A stretch of DNA of 64,000 bases from Bryopsis sp. KO-2023 (GCA_030272585.1 BSYQ01000004.1:5270001-5334000), one strand, 5' to 3'; shown: positions 23,218-33,989, numbered from the stretch's first letter. Translations and numbers: made by a program. The notes: generated by a model from the sequence alone, not told the origin.

Positions 23218-23544
23218 GACAGTTTTCTTTGTGGTAGTGGAAGTGTGGGAACAGTGGGGTTCGAACTCGTGATCTCCGGATCGCGAGTCTTTCTATTTTC
23301 GTCCTAACCGCTCGGCTGAGTGGTAGTTGGTGATGGTTAGTTGTGTGACTGACCGATCATAGTGGGACATTGTGTGAATGTGTGAAAGAGTGAGAGGTGG
23401 TTCCGGGGAGGATTCGAACCTCCGCCGTAACCGTAACTGGACTTTGACCGGTCCGCACTACAAGAGTAGTGTGGTGGTGGACTCGGTGTTCTTTGTAAAG
23501 TTCCATTGTCTTTATACCACTCCCGTGTCTTACATGTCCTGTAC
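23218..23544 (-). mobile_element. Dimeric tRNA-derived SINE inserted in pol
   Basis: 315 bp (23218-23532) between two copies of TACATGTCCTGT (23206-23217 and 23533-23544), a 12-bp target duplication. Read on the minus strand it holds two tRNA-like units. Each has a B box: GGTTCGAATCC (complement of 23410-23420) and AGTTCGAACCC (complement of 23257-23267). A-box-like sequences lie upstream of both, the second reading CAGCCGAGCGGTTAGG (complement of about 23305-23321). The first unit ends in CCGGAACCA, like a tRNA 3' end. RNA polymerase III transcription is expected of such elements. No poly(A) tail is evident. Confidence 0.82.
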
Positions 23545-25146
23545 TTTTCCCGTATATCCAGCCACGTGTCCTTTGATCACGTTAAGCATTCCCATCGCCT
23601 GTTGTAGAGTTTTGCGCCCTTGGATCCGAGGTAATCCTTCCTGTAGCTTTTGGCAGTACGGTGTCAGACTCACTTTTCCTTGCGAAACCTCGAACCCGAG
23701 AAAGTTAACATGACTTTGTCTCAATTGGAGTTTTTCCCTTTTCACTTTGAATCCAAAACGATCCAATGCCCTAAAAAGGGACATTAGTTTCCTATCATGT
23801 TCCCACTCATTTCGCGCTCCGATGATGAGGTCATCGATATATACTTCCGCATCTAGATCTGGATCTATTTTTCTCGCTTCCTCCAACACTCGAGTGACTA
23901 TAGAGTGAAAGAACAACGCGCTCCCGTTAAAACCTTGGACTAGTCGTTTAAACCTAAAACGTCGCTTCCCCAACGTAAAACAGAAGTACTGACTTAGCCC
24001 ATCATCAATTCCGAGGTTAAAGAACCCATCCTTGAGGTCGATAACTGAGAAAACTCGGTACTCAGGGTTAAGCCGAGATAGGATAACTTTAGGAGGAGTG
24101 AGCGGTGCCTTCCAAACCCGAAATAGCTTGTTTACTCTTCTGCAGTCCAACGTAATCCTCACTGAGCTGCTGCCTGGTTTTTGGAATACCAACGGCTGAG
24201 AGAAGAGTCCCCGCTCATTCCAGGCGAGTTCTTTGATTATTCCTCGACGTTCAAGCGTGGCTAACTCCTCCTCCGCCGCCCCTGCCTGCGCGGACGATAA
24301 TGGCTGCCAGTCGCTGTACGAACTGAAGTGCGTATTCCCGATTTGCTCCAGATCAGAAAGAGTAACCGTTAAAGCGGCCATATCACGTGTCAGACCGCTA
24401 GCGTCAGGAGTTAAATCGAACACTCGTGGGAAACGCTGTATCAACTGGGAAAGACATTCATCACCACTCTCAGGTTCAAGCAGATCATTGTTCATAACTT
24501 CCGCTTTTACAGCCCCGGTTTCCCCCTGTGCATCCCACTTTCCATATCTGCCCCACTTCGACCGACGCACATCCCAAAGTTTCACCGACTGTCTTTCCTC
24601 TCTCCAGTGACTATGTTCTCTTTGCTTCCAGTTTCCCTCATCCTGACACCTCTGCTCTCGATACTTCTTTTCCTGCCCTGTTTGCTGTTTGTTCTGTTGG
24701 TCATGAGTGCTGCGTCGCACTCTGGAAAGCGCACACCGTCCGTCAATATCACGTAGTTCACTTAGTTGTCCTGGGATGAACCATGCTTTAGTTTTAGGCG
24801 TCACGTGTTGAATTTCGTCACTATCATTGACTAAATACCCGAACAAGGTCCCCCCAGCTCGCTGCTTTATCACCAGTCGTATTCCCTTCGTGTGTAGACA
24901 ATCAATAATAGGTCCCCGAACTCCCTTTAGTTCATATGGCAAACTCAAAACCGCCACTTCCCTTGGTCCCAACACTACGCTGCGATTCAGGTAGAATACA
25001 ACAACATCTTGACACTGCTCAGGAAAATATTCTATTTCCTGAGTGAGCTGAATTCGTATCCCTTCTTTGTCCGTCCTACCACTTTCCCCGGAGAACGCGA
25101 ACGACTTGTTTCCAGGCTCCCTTTTTTTGGATCTTCCGTAAGACAC
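23530..25146 (-). CDS. Retrotransposon pol, reverse transcriptase part
   Basis: An open frame of 538 codons that overlaps the protease frame at 25032-25146 in the -1 frame. The first ~250 residues are a variable spacer. The RT palm and fingers follow: SSVRITLDCRRVN, FSVIDLKDGFFNL (with the first catalytic Asp), LVQGFNGSALFF, and the catalytic YIDD in AEVYIDDLII. Then come the thumb-like FGFKVKREKLQL and NFLGFEVSQG, usual for gypsy elements. The frame ends only because the SINE begins. The overlap contains a seven-A run (25122-25128 on the minus strand) in the register expected for -1 frameshifting. Confidence 0.9.
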   Translation of the reverse strand: MSYGRSKKREPGNKSFAFSGESGRTDKEGIRIQLTQEIEYFPEQCQDVVVFYLNRSVVLGPREVAVLSLPYELKGVRGPIIDCLHTKGIRLVIKQRAGGTLFGYLVNDSDEIQHVTPKTKAWFIPGQLSELRDIDGRCALSRVRRSTHDQQNKQQTGQEKKYREQRCQDEGNWKQREHSHWREERQSVKLWDVRRSKWGRYGKWDAQGETGAVKAEVMNNDLLEPESGDECLSQLIQRFPRVFDLTPDASGLTRDMAALTVTLSDLEQIGNTHFSSYSDWQPLSSAQAGAAEEELATLERRGIIKELAWNERGLFSQPLVFQKPGSSSVRITLDCRRVNKLFRVWKAPLTPPKVILSRLNPEYRVFSVIDLKDGFFNLGIDDGLSQYFCFTLGKRRFRFKRLVQGFNGSALFFHSIVTRVLEEARKIDPDLDAEVYIDDLIIGARNEWEHDRKLMSLFRALDRFGFKVKREKLQLRQSHVNFLGFEVSQGKVSLTPYCQKLQEGLPRIQGRKTLQQAMGMLNVIKGHVAGYTGKVQDM

Positions 25147-25862
25147 TGAGCGGGCTGCACTTTGGCTTTCTCCAGGAAAATCGGCGTGCCCAACTTGGCT
25201 CCTTTTTTAAGCAGTACTGGATATTCCTGGTCATTGTCGACAGCAAGGACCAGAGGTTCTCCTTCTTTGGGCCCCGTAACAAAGTGTGCATGTACCCTAA
25301 GGCCATTCTTGCCTGCTTGTATGTTTCGTGGCTTAACAGCCAGAACCACATTCCCGTGCAAAAAGCATCGAGCAGAGGATACGACATGTGTAGTTCTTCC
25401 AGGCCCCAAAAGGGTGTCGCTTCCTAGAGTCAGCACACAGTCCCCTGAGTCCATTCGATCTTCAGGTTGCTTTCCATCTGATGATACCTTAGGCGACGCT
25501 GAAAAACAGATAATTTCCGCCTCTGTATTTTTATCCACCAGACGATCATTCGCGGGGTCGATAATAAACCCCAGCTGGCCAATTGCCTCCTTTCCAAGTA
25601 TACTGCGTCCATGGCCTTCCAAAATAACGAACTTGAGCTCCTTTTGATTCTGTCCCACTTCCACGATGGTCGTTGCAGTTCCCAGTGATTGTACGCTGTC
25701 CTTGGCAATTCCTTGAATTGATATCCTCCCTGGCTGAAGAGGTAACCCAAACTTACGCAAAGTTTTCTCGTAGAGAATACTAACAGCAGCCCCTGTGTCA
25801 CAGGAAGAAAAGGGGGAACCAGAAGTTACAAGTAGTTCAATATACATCACCTTTTTATCCAC
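25032..25862 (-). CDS. Retrotransposon aspartic protease frame, 5' end in nested LTR
   Basis: The active site DTGAAVSILYEKT is a retroviral-type aspartic protease signature, followed by a flap and a later RSILGKEAIGQLG, as expected about 60 residues downstream. The codons for the first ~22 residues, including the catalytic Asp, lie inside the nested element's LTR (25796-26061), not in the outer element. The sequence up to SSCD is therefore LTR-encoded and the sequence from TGAAV onward is outer-element DNA. The rest of the 276-codon frame is open to TAG or equivalent in the overlap with the RT frame. Whether this fused product is ever made is unknown. Confidence 0.7.
   Translation of the reverse strand: MDKKVMYIELLVTSGSPFSSCDTGAAVSILYEKTLRKFGLPLQPGRISIQGIAKDSVQSLGTATTIVEVGQNQKELKFVILEGHGRSILGKEAIGQLGFIIDPANDRLVDKNTEAEIICFSASPKVSSDGKQPEDRMDSGDCVLTLGSDTLLGPGRTTHVVSSARCFLHGNVVLAVKPRNIQAGKNGLRVHAHFVTGPKEGEPLVLAVDNDQEYPVLLKKGAKLGTPIFLEKAKVQPAQCLTEDPKKGSLETSRSRSPGKVVGRTKKGYEFSSLRK
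25122..25128 (-). promoter_or_regulatory. Candidate -1 ribosomal frameshift slippery site
   Basis: On the minus strand the protease frame reads CCA AAA AAA GGG. Slipping one base back on A AAA AAA gives AGG GAG CCT, which is exactly the RT frame. The heptamer has the canonical X XXY YYZ form. It lies within the 115-bp overlap of the two frames. Confidence 0.55.
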
Positions 25863-26061
25863 AGAATGACTGCGAATTGGATTGTGCCTGGAAGCTAGAA
25901 CCTTGTAAATTCACTGTGAACTTGGGTTCTAGGTTCCAGGAGCTTCTCAGAACTCACTCCCATCAAGAAGCTACCTATTACACGTGGTCACAAACCCCCA
26001 CGTGGCACTCTAACTCCCTTGAACCTTTTCCAAACGTGATCTAAACTTCCCACACGTAACA

Positions 26062-26074
26062 ATCCTCCTTCCTT
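26062..26074 (-). other. Polypurine tract of the nested element
   Basis: Minus strand AAGGAAGGAGGAT immediately before the 3' LTR start TGTTACG, the expected site for plus-strand priming. Confidence 0.7.
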
Positions 26075-27411
26075 AAAGAAATTTGTCCTCAAATTTGAAA
26101 ATATCAATAACCTTTTTGACCTTCCTTTCATTCCACAAATTTCCAAACTCTGATTGCTCTATCAACCAAAACTCCATCCTCTTCACAACCTCTCTTTTAC
26201 CCTTTTTAAAGGCACCAACTCTCTATTCATAGCAAAGTTTCCACCAAATTCTTTCACACCATTCAAAATCATTTTCAAACATTCTGACTGCATCCTTCCA
26301 TCTCACACTCTGTAAATTTCTGGAATCTGACGCCTCTGTCACTGTCCCAACGATTAAAACGTCACACTCTGCCCGATAGACTTCCACGCTTTGCTCTCGT
26401 CCTCCACGACTTACACTCCAGAACCACGTCATCAAATGTCGACCTCACTTCGACCTCGCTCCACAGCCTGCACAGCACGTCGCTGCCCTGCATGCTGTCG
26501 ACTTCTGACGCGACTTGCGCTACCTTTCAGGTGTCCAACGCACCCCTCAACCTCCTGCAACCGTCCTTCACGCCCTGTCGCGTTTCAACTCCCTTTTGAC
26601 GCGACTTTAAAGAATTGGCACTTCGCTCCTGCCACACTGCACTTTCACTCTTTTTTCCGCACTGACCTCCAAGGCGCTCCCAACACCCACAGCTCGTCAG
26701 TGTCCACCATGGGTCGTACCAACCCACAGCACCGATCCAAACTCACTACTTCGTCAACACTCCTCTCGTCACACTTTTCAACAAACAGCGAACACTACCG
26801 CAAAACACGCTGCATACGCAGTTCGTAGAGCCACAGCGACCAAACTCGACTCAATATCACTCTTCCATCAACAAATTCGAAAATAAACTTCCTTTCGTGG
26901 GCCCAAACGACGGCAACGTCAGCAATAAAAACGATTGCACAGCACTGCAAACAACTCACACTCCACCCCAATACGCTGCGTTCCGACGTCCCCAAATAAA
27001 ACGAATCAAACTTTCACTCTTTCGTGAACCAAAACCATCGAACGTTTCAAAGCCTTTCACGACTATCGACTCGTCCATCACCTCATGGCGAACTCCTATC
27101 TTCACGACCTCTGTCCAAACACAGTTGGCGCTTTAACCGCAATCACACTGCGGACCATCCCTGTGTCGCACAGATACGTCACACCTTCCTTTAGGCAACC
27201 CAAAAGTCTCTTCCTTTGACTTCTCCTGGCACCTCATAGCGAACCACTTTTGGACCCAACTGTACTCTTCCAGCACCAAGGCCAAACGTGTCCACCATAT
27301 CAGAACACACTCCATTCCGCAACTCTGGTCCTCCTTACACCTTCCTCTCCTCATATATTTTGAAACAAGGATAACCCTTCAACACTCTTGGGCTCCCCGA
27401 GCACATGCTCT

Positions 27412-27489
27412 ACCCGCATTTCTTTTAAGTCGCTCTAGGTCCACGACTACACCCGCATTTCTTTTAAGTCGCTCTAGGTCCACGACTAC
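27412..27489. repeat. 39-bp tandem duplication in nested element leader
   Basis: Two perfect 39-bp units, 27412-27450 and 27451-27489, each starting ACCCGCATTTCTTTTAAGTC. They lie just downstream of the primer site in element orientation, in the leader region. Confidence 0.9.
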
Positions 27490-27513
27490 ACGGCCCGGTC
27501 CGGAGGACCGCCC

Positions 27514-27525
27514 GCTCCGAAACCA
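27514..27525 (-). other. Primer-binding site of the nested element
   Basis: Minus strand TGGTTTCGGAGC, two bases after the 5' LTR. Its complement GCTCCGAAACCA has the CCA end of a tRNA. It is identical to the outer element's site. Confidence 0.7.
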
Positions 27526-27793
27526 ATTGTCACAGGAAGAAAAGGGGGAACCAGAAGTTACAAGTAGTTCAATATACATCACCTTTTTATCCACAGAATG
27601 ACTGCGAATTGGATTGTGCCTGGAAGCTAGAACCTTGTAAATTCACTGTGAACTTGGGTTCTAGGTTCCAGGAGCTTCTCAGAACTCACTCCCATCAAGA
27701 AGCTACCTATTACACGTGGTCACAAACCCCCACGTGGCACTCTAACTCCCTTGAACCTTTTCCAAACGTGATCTAAACTTCCCACACGTAACA

Positions 27794-28410
27794 CTGACAG
27801 CCAGTTTGCGGAAGACTGCATTGTATTCTTGTACTCCCTTGCTGCCCTGTGTGCAACTACGCATCAAACGTCGAACCCTGGTAGCATCATCTCTTCGAGC
27901 AAACTGTTTACCCATTCTCTCATGCAGATCATCAAAGGACAGGTCATGAATACTCGTGCGCTCTAACAGCACCCTGTACCAGCTTTTCGCGAAACCACGC
28001 AACATGGTCCCAACATAGCGAATCCGGGCCTGCTCCGAGCTTTCACCGATTAATTCAAGATACTCGTTTATGGAAAACCACCAATCCTCGAAACACGCCT
28101 CGAGGTTTTCCCCCGAATAAAATTCCGGCGTGCCAAATTTGACTTTGGCTGTCAAACTCGAGCGAATACCACTGCCTGATGATAAGGCCTGCCTTCGCGC
28201 ACTGCGCACTGTTAACATCTCGTCCGAGTCGCTTTGAGTGATTACCCGAGGTGGTCTAAGTCCTTGCGCCGACTCCAGTGCCGACATTCGTGCGTCCATT
28301 CTTTCGAACTCCAACCGCAAGCTTTCCTTGATTGCTTGTACTATCTCGGACTCTGTGTCTGCTGTCTGTTCGAGACGTGAACCCTCCGGTAACTCGCCAG
28401 GTTCTGACAT
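27794..28410 (-). pseudogene. Retrotransposon gag, truncated
   Basis: Starts at the ATG two bases after the primer site (MSEPGELPEG). A helical, charged N-terminus is followed by a typical retrotransposon gag core: FSGENLEACFEDWWF-like pattern (here FYSGENLEACFEDWWFSIN), LRGFAKSWYRVLL, and a late VQEYNAVFRKLAV. About 205 residues remain; the frame then enters the nested LTR and stops at 27742. The C-terminal part, where a zinc knuckle would usually be, is missing from this copy. Confidence 0.85.
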
Positions 28411-28411
28411 G

Positions 28412-28423
28412 GCTCCGAAACCA
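28412..28423 (-). other. Primer-binding site of the outer element
   Basis: Minus strand TGGTTTCGGAGC directly follows the 5' LTR and runs almost into the gag ATG. It resembles the TGGTATCAGAGC site used with initiator tRNA-Met in many plant gypsy elements, with differences, so the primer tRNA may be a variant or a different tRNA. Confidence 0.7.
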
Positions 28424-28686
28424 TATAGAAATTAACAGATAAACAATCGATTGTTGGCCGAGGCCGGGGTACAACACACTCTTCAACACCAAGGCTAAGC
28501 CTTAAGAGGACTTACAAAGCTTGCAACTCATAAACCACAGCACAAATATATATTCCCATATCCATGCGTACTGACTGTCCCGCTTCTCGGCAATACATCC
28601 TTTTCCGTACTTCTTCTTCCTGACTCATCTCCCCTCACTCTCATTCTTTCCCTTCATTCTGTTCAATCTAACCCTCCTTTTCTACA
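28424..28686 (-). repeat. 5' LTR of the outer retrotransposon
   Basis: Identical to 21365-21627. It is followed (plus strand) by CTGAT, matching the bases before the 3' LTR. Confidence 0.9.
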
Positions 28687-28691
28687 CTGAT

Positions 28692-30375
28692 TGTCGAAAG
28701 CCAGCTGGATTGTCCCTTTGCTGTGGCCTCAAAACAAGAAAGAACATAGCCTCACAGACAGGCCAGGGGTCAACACCCCTGGGTGAAGAATTGGGTTGAG
28801 GCTTGAAATGTTGTGTTTCGGTGGGACTAGGTTTGTCGATGCTCACCTGGGTTTGTCAATCCCTGCTTCTTTTATTTCCAACACGCTGGTCTCACTCGTC
28901 TCGTTTCCCACCACTCATCTATCCATTCGCCTCCAGCAACACAGCCTTTTGTGCCAGATACAGCAGATCTGAGCAAGTTTTCGGGTTGATCTGCCGACGA
29001 CATCGTTTTCCGATATGTAAGGCAATGCCAATCGAGTGGTGGTCCCCAGAGTTGATTGTTCAAAAAAAAAAAAGTAAAGTAAGTGTTTACTAGAAAGTTA
29101 TAAGTTATAAGTTCCTCGTTAATTGATGATGAATATATTCACTCCTCGAAGATCTTCTTGGGGATGCATGTTGGGCTTGCATGGGTTCCGTTTTGAGTTT
29201 TCACGTCTGCTTGTTGTGCAGGCGCCCTTTAGTCTTGAGACATTCCTGCAATGACGAACCCTCAAAGGCAGCCACCCAGAGTAGCTCTCATAATTGATCC
29301 TTCAGCTTCACTTGAAGAAGCTCTTCACACTCGAACATCAACTTTGCGATTATTTTTTGAGCGTGTCGCACGAGTCTGGAATTCATTTCAACATGTGATT
29401 GGGCATGAGCGACGCAATACTCCTCCTTCTGTCAGACACCAGCAAGGTGACACGCCCACGTTTGGTGGATAGCGCGGTCATTCCCCACCCAAGGAGGTGC
29501 GATTCCTGTCAAGTTTTGAAACATTTTGAAGGTTCGCTGAAGTGAGAAGCTCCCATGAAAGCTTGTACATGCATGGTGTGCGGAGTCGTCTCGCGCGGTC
29601 ACAAGCTATAGAGCGATGCTTTAGATTCCTCCGCTTTTGTTGGAGCTACAGCTTGGCATGCAGGGTGGCGCTCAGCAATATCTTTCTTTCCAAAAAATCA
29701 AGTACTGGACAGGTGGCACTCAAATGAGAAATTCCACAGAGCCACAAACAAGCAGTCGGGAAAGAGTGATCAGACACACTGACGCCAAGAACACCTGTGT
29801 GCTTCAGTGTGTTCACTGATGAGCAGGAGTCGTGCAAACTGGTAGATAACACAGAAGTTGCGTTGCGGCAGCACTCGTGGCGAAGGAGGCACAACCGGAA
29901 CATTTGAATGTTGGCAGAGTAACGTTATTGCTCATCCCCCCAGCCATGTGTCCCCTTCCTCGACATGCGAATGACGTCCATGAGGCCAGTGCGGAGCGCT
30001 GACGTACAAGTTTTGTGAAAGGGCAATGGGAATGTGGAGTGTGGGGTCAAGAAAGGAAAGCAGTAACGAAACCAGTAAGGAATCCGGGCTTATGCACGGT
30101 GCTTCGGACCAAGAAATAGGACGATGGAGCTGTCATGCAGTGCAACACTCATGCAGCATAATCACATCCTGCCGCGGGGACATGGCATCTCTGAAACGCG
30201 TTCCCTGCATAAAAGGTCCCTCACCACAACCATCTTCGGCTTATCCTAGCAGGCTTCAGCCACCTTGCAAGCTTTAGCTGTTGTAAACTGCTGCTCAAAC
30301 TTTGACGCGCTTTTACTCGATACAAGGCTTCTCCATCCCACTTTTGACACGAGCCTTATCAAGCGAATTGAAACG
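28692..30375. other. Spacer between retrotransposon and beta-helix gene
   Basis: Two short frames have some protein-like composition: minus 29007-28872 (MSSADQPENLL...) and plus 29251-29472 (MTNPQRQPPRV...). Neither has splice context or a recognised domain, so I leave them uncalled. The right end should contain the promoter of the gene at 30376. Confidence 0.4.
30208..30215 (+). promoter_or_regulatory. Possible TATA box of the beta-helix gene
   Basis: CATAAAAG lies 161-168 bp upstream of the signal-peptide ATG, in otherwise less AT-rich DNA. It is a single-motif observation only. Confidence 0.3.
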
Positions 30376-33300
30376 ATGAAGGCTGTATCGATCATCGCCG
30401 CTACTGCCCTTCTTCTCTGCGTCTTTGCAGTACGTGCACAGGCGACAGGTAAGAAGCATGCTTATTTTGCCCCCCTCAACCTCGGGCTGACTTTCCTTGC
30501 TGTTGATCGTCCGCTACAGTCGGGTGCAGTGTTGCAGCACCAGAGAATGCACGCTGTGCCGACGTCTCCTCTCGTTAAACTCGTCAGCGAAGAAGGTCAC
30601 ACTTGTACCGTAGAAACCTCCCCATCGAATCCCTCAGTTATGGAGGCAACCTCCTACGCACAGGCAGACCGCGCGGTTCTAGAACGGGTGCAACTCATAT
30701 CATGATCACAGACAGCACTTTTCAACACTGGAGGGGTCCCTGGTCTCCAAGCGCGTAGCGTCCCCGCGACAAGTACTGGCCACGTACTGACAGTACTCCA
30801 TGGTACTCCATGGTACATGGCTCACGAGCGCATCAGATTCTCCACACGCCCTGTGGCATGGTTTCACAGTCGCACGAACCTTACACTAGGCACACCGCTC
30901 GGTTTCTCCAGTTTCATATCTTTTTCTTGTACTGGGGGAGCAACCGCGACGTCCCCCTTTGCAGCAGTCACATGATGACGTGAAGCAGCGAACTCACATG
31001 TGAATATTACATTTGCCCAGGCTCGCGGGATCTTTCGAGAAGGCTTCTTCAGCAACAAACTGTGAATGATTTTAACAGCCTGAAAGGGGCTCTTCAGTCT
31101 GGAGCATCATCCATTAGGCTTGGAGCATCATTCACCGTGGAGGACACTTTGTTCGTCGACAAACCGGTCACCATTTCTTCGGATGGCAACGCAGTCTTGG
31201 GATGCCCATCTGCATTGACCACTGCCTTTGTCATCTCGTGAGTGGTCACCCTCGAAATCAAATCATGATTTTTTTTTTCCACCCATACCATGGACCGCCG
31301 TCTCCCTTCTCATGCAATGCCCCACTTTTGCTATGGGTGGAAATCTATTACCACTGAGTAATAAGTTGATCTGTCTGGATGTCTGACTTATGTGGGGAAG
31401 TGCCATGGGGTGAACGAATCTATGTGTTGTGACGTGCAGGGGCGCCGCGGTCACCTTTGAAAGGGTGAAATTCAATGGTTGTTTGTTGAACACTGTGTTC
31501 GGGGTCCTCCATGTGAAGGATGGTGCCTCTCTCACTATCAGGGGTGCTGATGTCCAAAATGTTAGCAACGTGGCTGCCCCTGGGTTTATTTATGCCACAG
31601 ATTCAACCGTCACCATCACGGACTCCACGTTTGGGAACAACCGTGGATACGATGGGTCAATCTTGTTTGCACAGAAGTGCACAGTTACTGTTAGGGATTC
31701 TGATTTCGTGAACAACTTAGCTTATGACGATGGGGTTGCCCTGTGGGGTGAAGACTCGACGGTCGAGGTGACCGGGTGCAAGTTCAGAGACAGTGTGGCC
31801 GATTTCTCTGGTGGATCTGTTTTCAGCAAGGTAAGAAAAGCACATTTTTTCCCACCTCGAATGATTGATCAGTATGAGAATGAGGCCGACACCCTGGCAC
31901 CTGCACAAGCACTGATGGTTGATGCTCACTTGCCACCATGCAAACAAAACTCTTGAGATGTCAAATTGACATATTTCTGCACATGTAGTAGCACCATCAT
32001 TTCAACCAGAATCATCTCCCTTGAGTCACCAAAATACCCGGGATTACTGGCGAGGCTGTTCCTAATTTTGACTGTGCTGCGTCTGACAGGGGGGTTCCCT
32101 CATAGTGAGGAACACTGCATTCACCAACAACAAGGCCTCGTATGGTGGGGGAATCCGAGGAGAAAATGCTGACATTCAAGTGTTCGACAGCAACTTCGCA
32201 AACAACAAGGCTTCCTACTATGCGGCTGGGATATATGCTCTGGTGAGAATGCATGCATGTATATGTATGTCCCTGGGCATCGGCCCTTTGGATCTCTTTG
32301 CCATTTTCAAGCAGCAGGCTTTGTACTCCTGCTGTTGGGAATTTTCCTGTACAGTTCAACTGTGTGAAAACACAAATATGGAAACTTTAGATCTGGTCGG
32401 AATTGCTCAAGCTGGTTGGGGTGCCCCGAAGAGGAAGTTCTTGCGGTGGGATTGACATGGTTGGATGTTGATCTTGCAGAACGGGAGGTTGGCGATTTCG
32501 GGAAGCAACTTCCAAAACAACGAGGTCTTCAACTTTGCAGGAGCTATCTACACTGAGGTACGTGCCTCTGGTCAGACCCACACGATTTCCTGTGCAGAAT
32601 CACCCCCCCCCTCCCCACTGCTAATTGTTTCTCAGTCGAAGAGAAATCTCTGATGTTTTCCCCATTATCATACCTTGAAGTGCTGGGGTGCAACGTGAAA
32701 TACCAAACACTACCATGGGATGTTTCCAAAATGAACTGGAATATTGGCTGTTGCACACAGGGAACTGATGTGACCATTACAAGATCCAATTTTGACACAA
32801 ACGTTGCTGAAGAGTATGCAGGCGCACTCTACACTCTGGTAAGACATCCACCCTGTTGCCCTATTTGGATGTCCATTCATTTTTGCAGAATTTCGTACTT
32901 CTTGAAAATCTATCTGACCTCCATATCGACAGTTACATTGCTGAGCAACCCAAGTGATTAAGATCTGAGGCAAACATGCCACCGGCCATAACAAGCAAAA
33001 CTCCTTACATCCACCTCCAGTCAGACAGGGCCAAATATGATGCCAGCACACCACCCTCCCCAACGTTACTATCTTCTTGTGGCCGAATTTTGAGCACCAA
33101 AGCTGAACCCACCATGCACAACATGAATTTATTGTACAAATTAAGCCTCCCACTCAAAAGTATTCCAACTCAGAAACTGGTTTGAAAAAAGGTACATGTC
33201 ATCGTTCCCTGGTCCAAACTGCTTACTCCTTTTCCTTTGTTATCCACAGCGAGGAAGGCTTAACCTCTCGGAAAGTACGTTTGCGAACAACAAAGCCAAT

Positions 33301-33952
33301 TACTTTACTGGCGCTGTCTACGCATTGGACACCCAGGGAGTTGATGTGACCAGCTGCACTTTCAAGAACAATGTGGGCACCTATTTCACTGGAGCCGTAT
33401 ACGTCCAATTCGGCACAATCAACATCAAAAACTCGGCGTTCAATGACAACAGCGCCAAAGAGTTTGCAGGAGCAATTTTTGTTCAGGTAATGGCTAATTT
33501 TTATTCCCCTAGGTGCACGAATGAATGTGAGGCTCTGTAACACATGCTGCAAGCAGTTTGATTCACACACTCACAAGCTGAAGAAGTAGAGAATATCTTT
33601 GAAGTTTGACATGTGTGCAGCCAATATGTGTACCAAAGTAGCTGCCAGGAAATGTGCTGAGTTTGTGAAAATGTGTTCAGGATGCAACGCTGAACCTGGA
33701 AGGGACCGTCCTGCAAGGAAACAAAGCCAACAACTACGCTGGAGCTGTCTACGTTCAGGTAGCCCAGTTTGAACGCTCGTCCCCGACTTGAACTTGCATT
33801 TCTGCGGGTTGTTAACAACTCTGATTTTCCACTTCCAAGATGCTAAGGGTGCAGTGAATTTTCTGTTATCGGACAATATCTGGGAGCCTGTCATATGTTT
33901 TCTGTACCTAGCATCCTCACAGCAAGAATTGCATAGACAAACAGAGGAGAGG

Positions 33953-33989
<37 letters not shown>

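Larger units (their letters stand above)
25796..27793 (-). mobile_element. Nested non-autonomous LTR retrotransposon
   Basis: Two identical 266-bp LTRs (25796-26061 and 27528-27793) have canonical ends: minus-strand TGTTACGTG at one end and CTGTGACA at the other. A primer site TGGTTTCGGAGC follows the 5' LTR after two bases (complement of 27514-27525), and a purine tract AAGGAAGGAGGAT abuts the 3' LTR. The 1,466-bp interior has no gag or pol; only short frames. The flanking direct repeat is just CTG (25793-25795 and 27794-27796), shorter than normal. Gag on one side and protease on the other are both cut, so a deletion accompanied or preceded the insertion. Confidence 0.85.
21360..28691 (-). 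mobile_element. LTR retrotransposon (gypsy-type order), with nested insertions
   Basis: Identical 263-bp LTRs at 21365-21627 and 28424-28686 bound an element read on the minus strand. The 5-bp duplication CTGAT lies at 21360-21364 and 28687-28691. Order from the 5' LTR: primer site, gag (truncated), nested LTR element, protease, reverse transcriptase, SINE insertion, RNase H, integrase, purine-rich tract (minus strand AGGGGAAGCG), 3' LTR. RT before RNase H before integrase is the gypsy order. LTR identity says insertion was recent, but the two insertions and loss of the gag/protease junction mean this copy cannot be autonomous. It lies between ASCC1 and the beta-helix gene and disrupts neither. 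Confidence 0.93.

Noticed and set aside
23250-23430. Two tRNA genes
   Set aside because: Both units are tRNA-like but imperfect and lie together inside a 12-bp target duplication within pol, which fits a SINE.
26391-26828. 145-codon frame in the nested element, plus strand
   Set aside because: It lies on the strand opposite to the element and is Ser/Thr/Pro/Arg-rich from C-rich DNA; no gag or pol motif.
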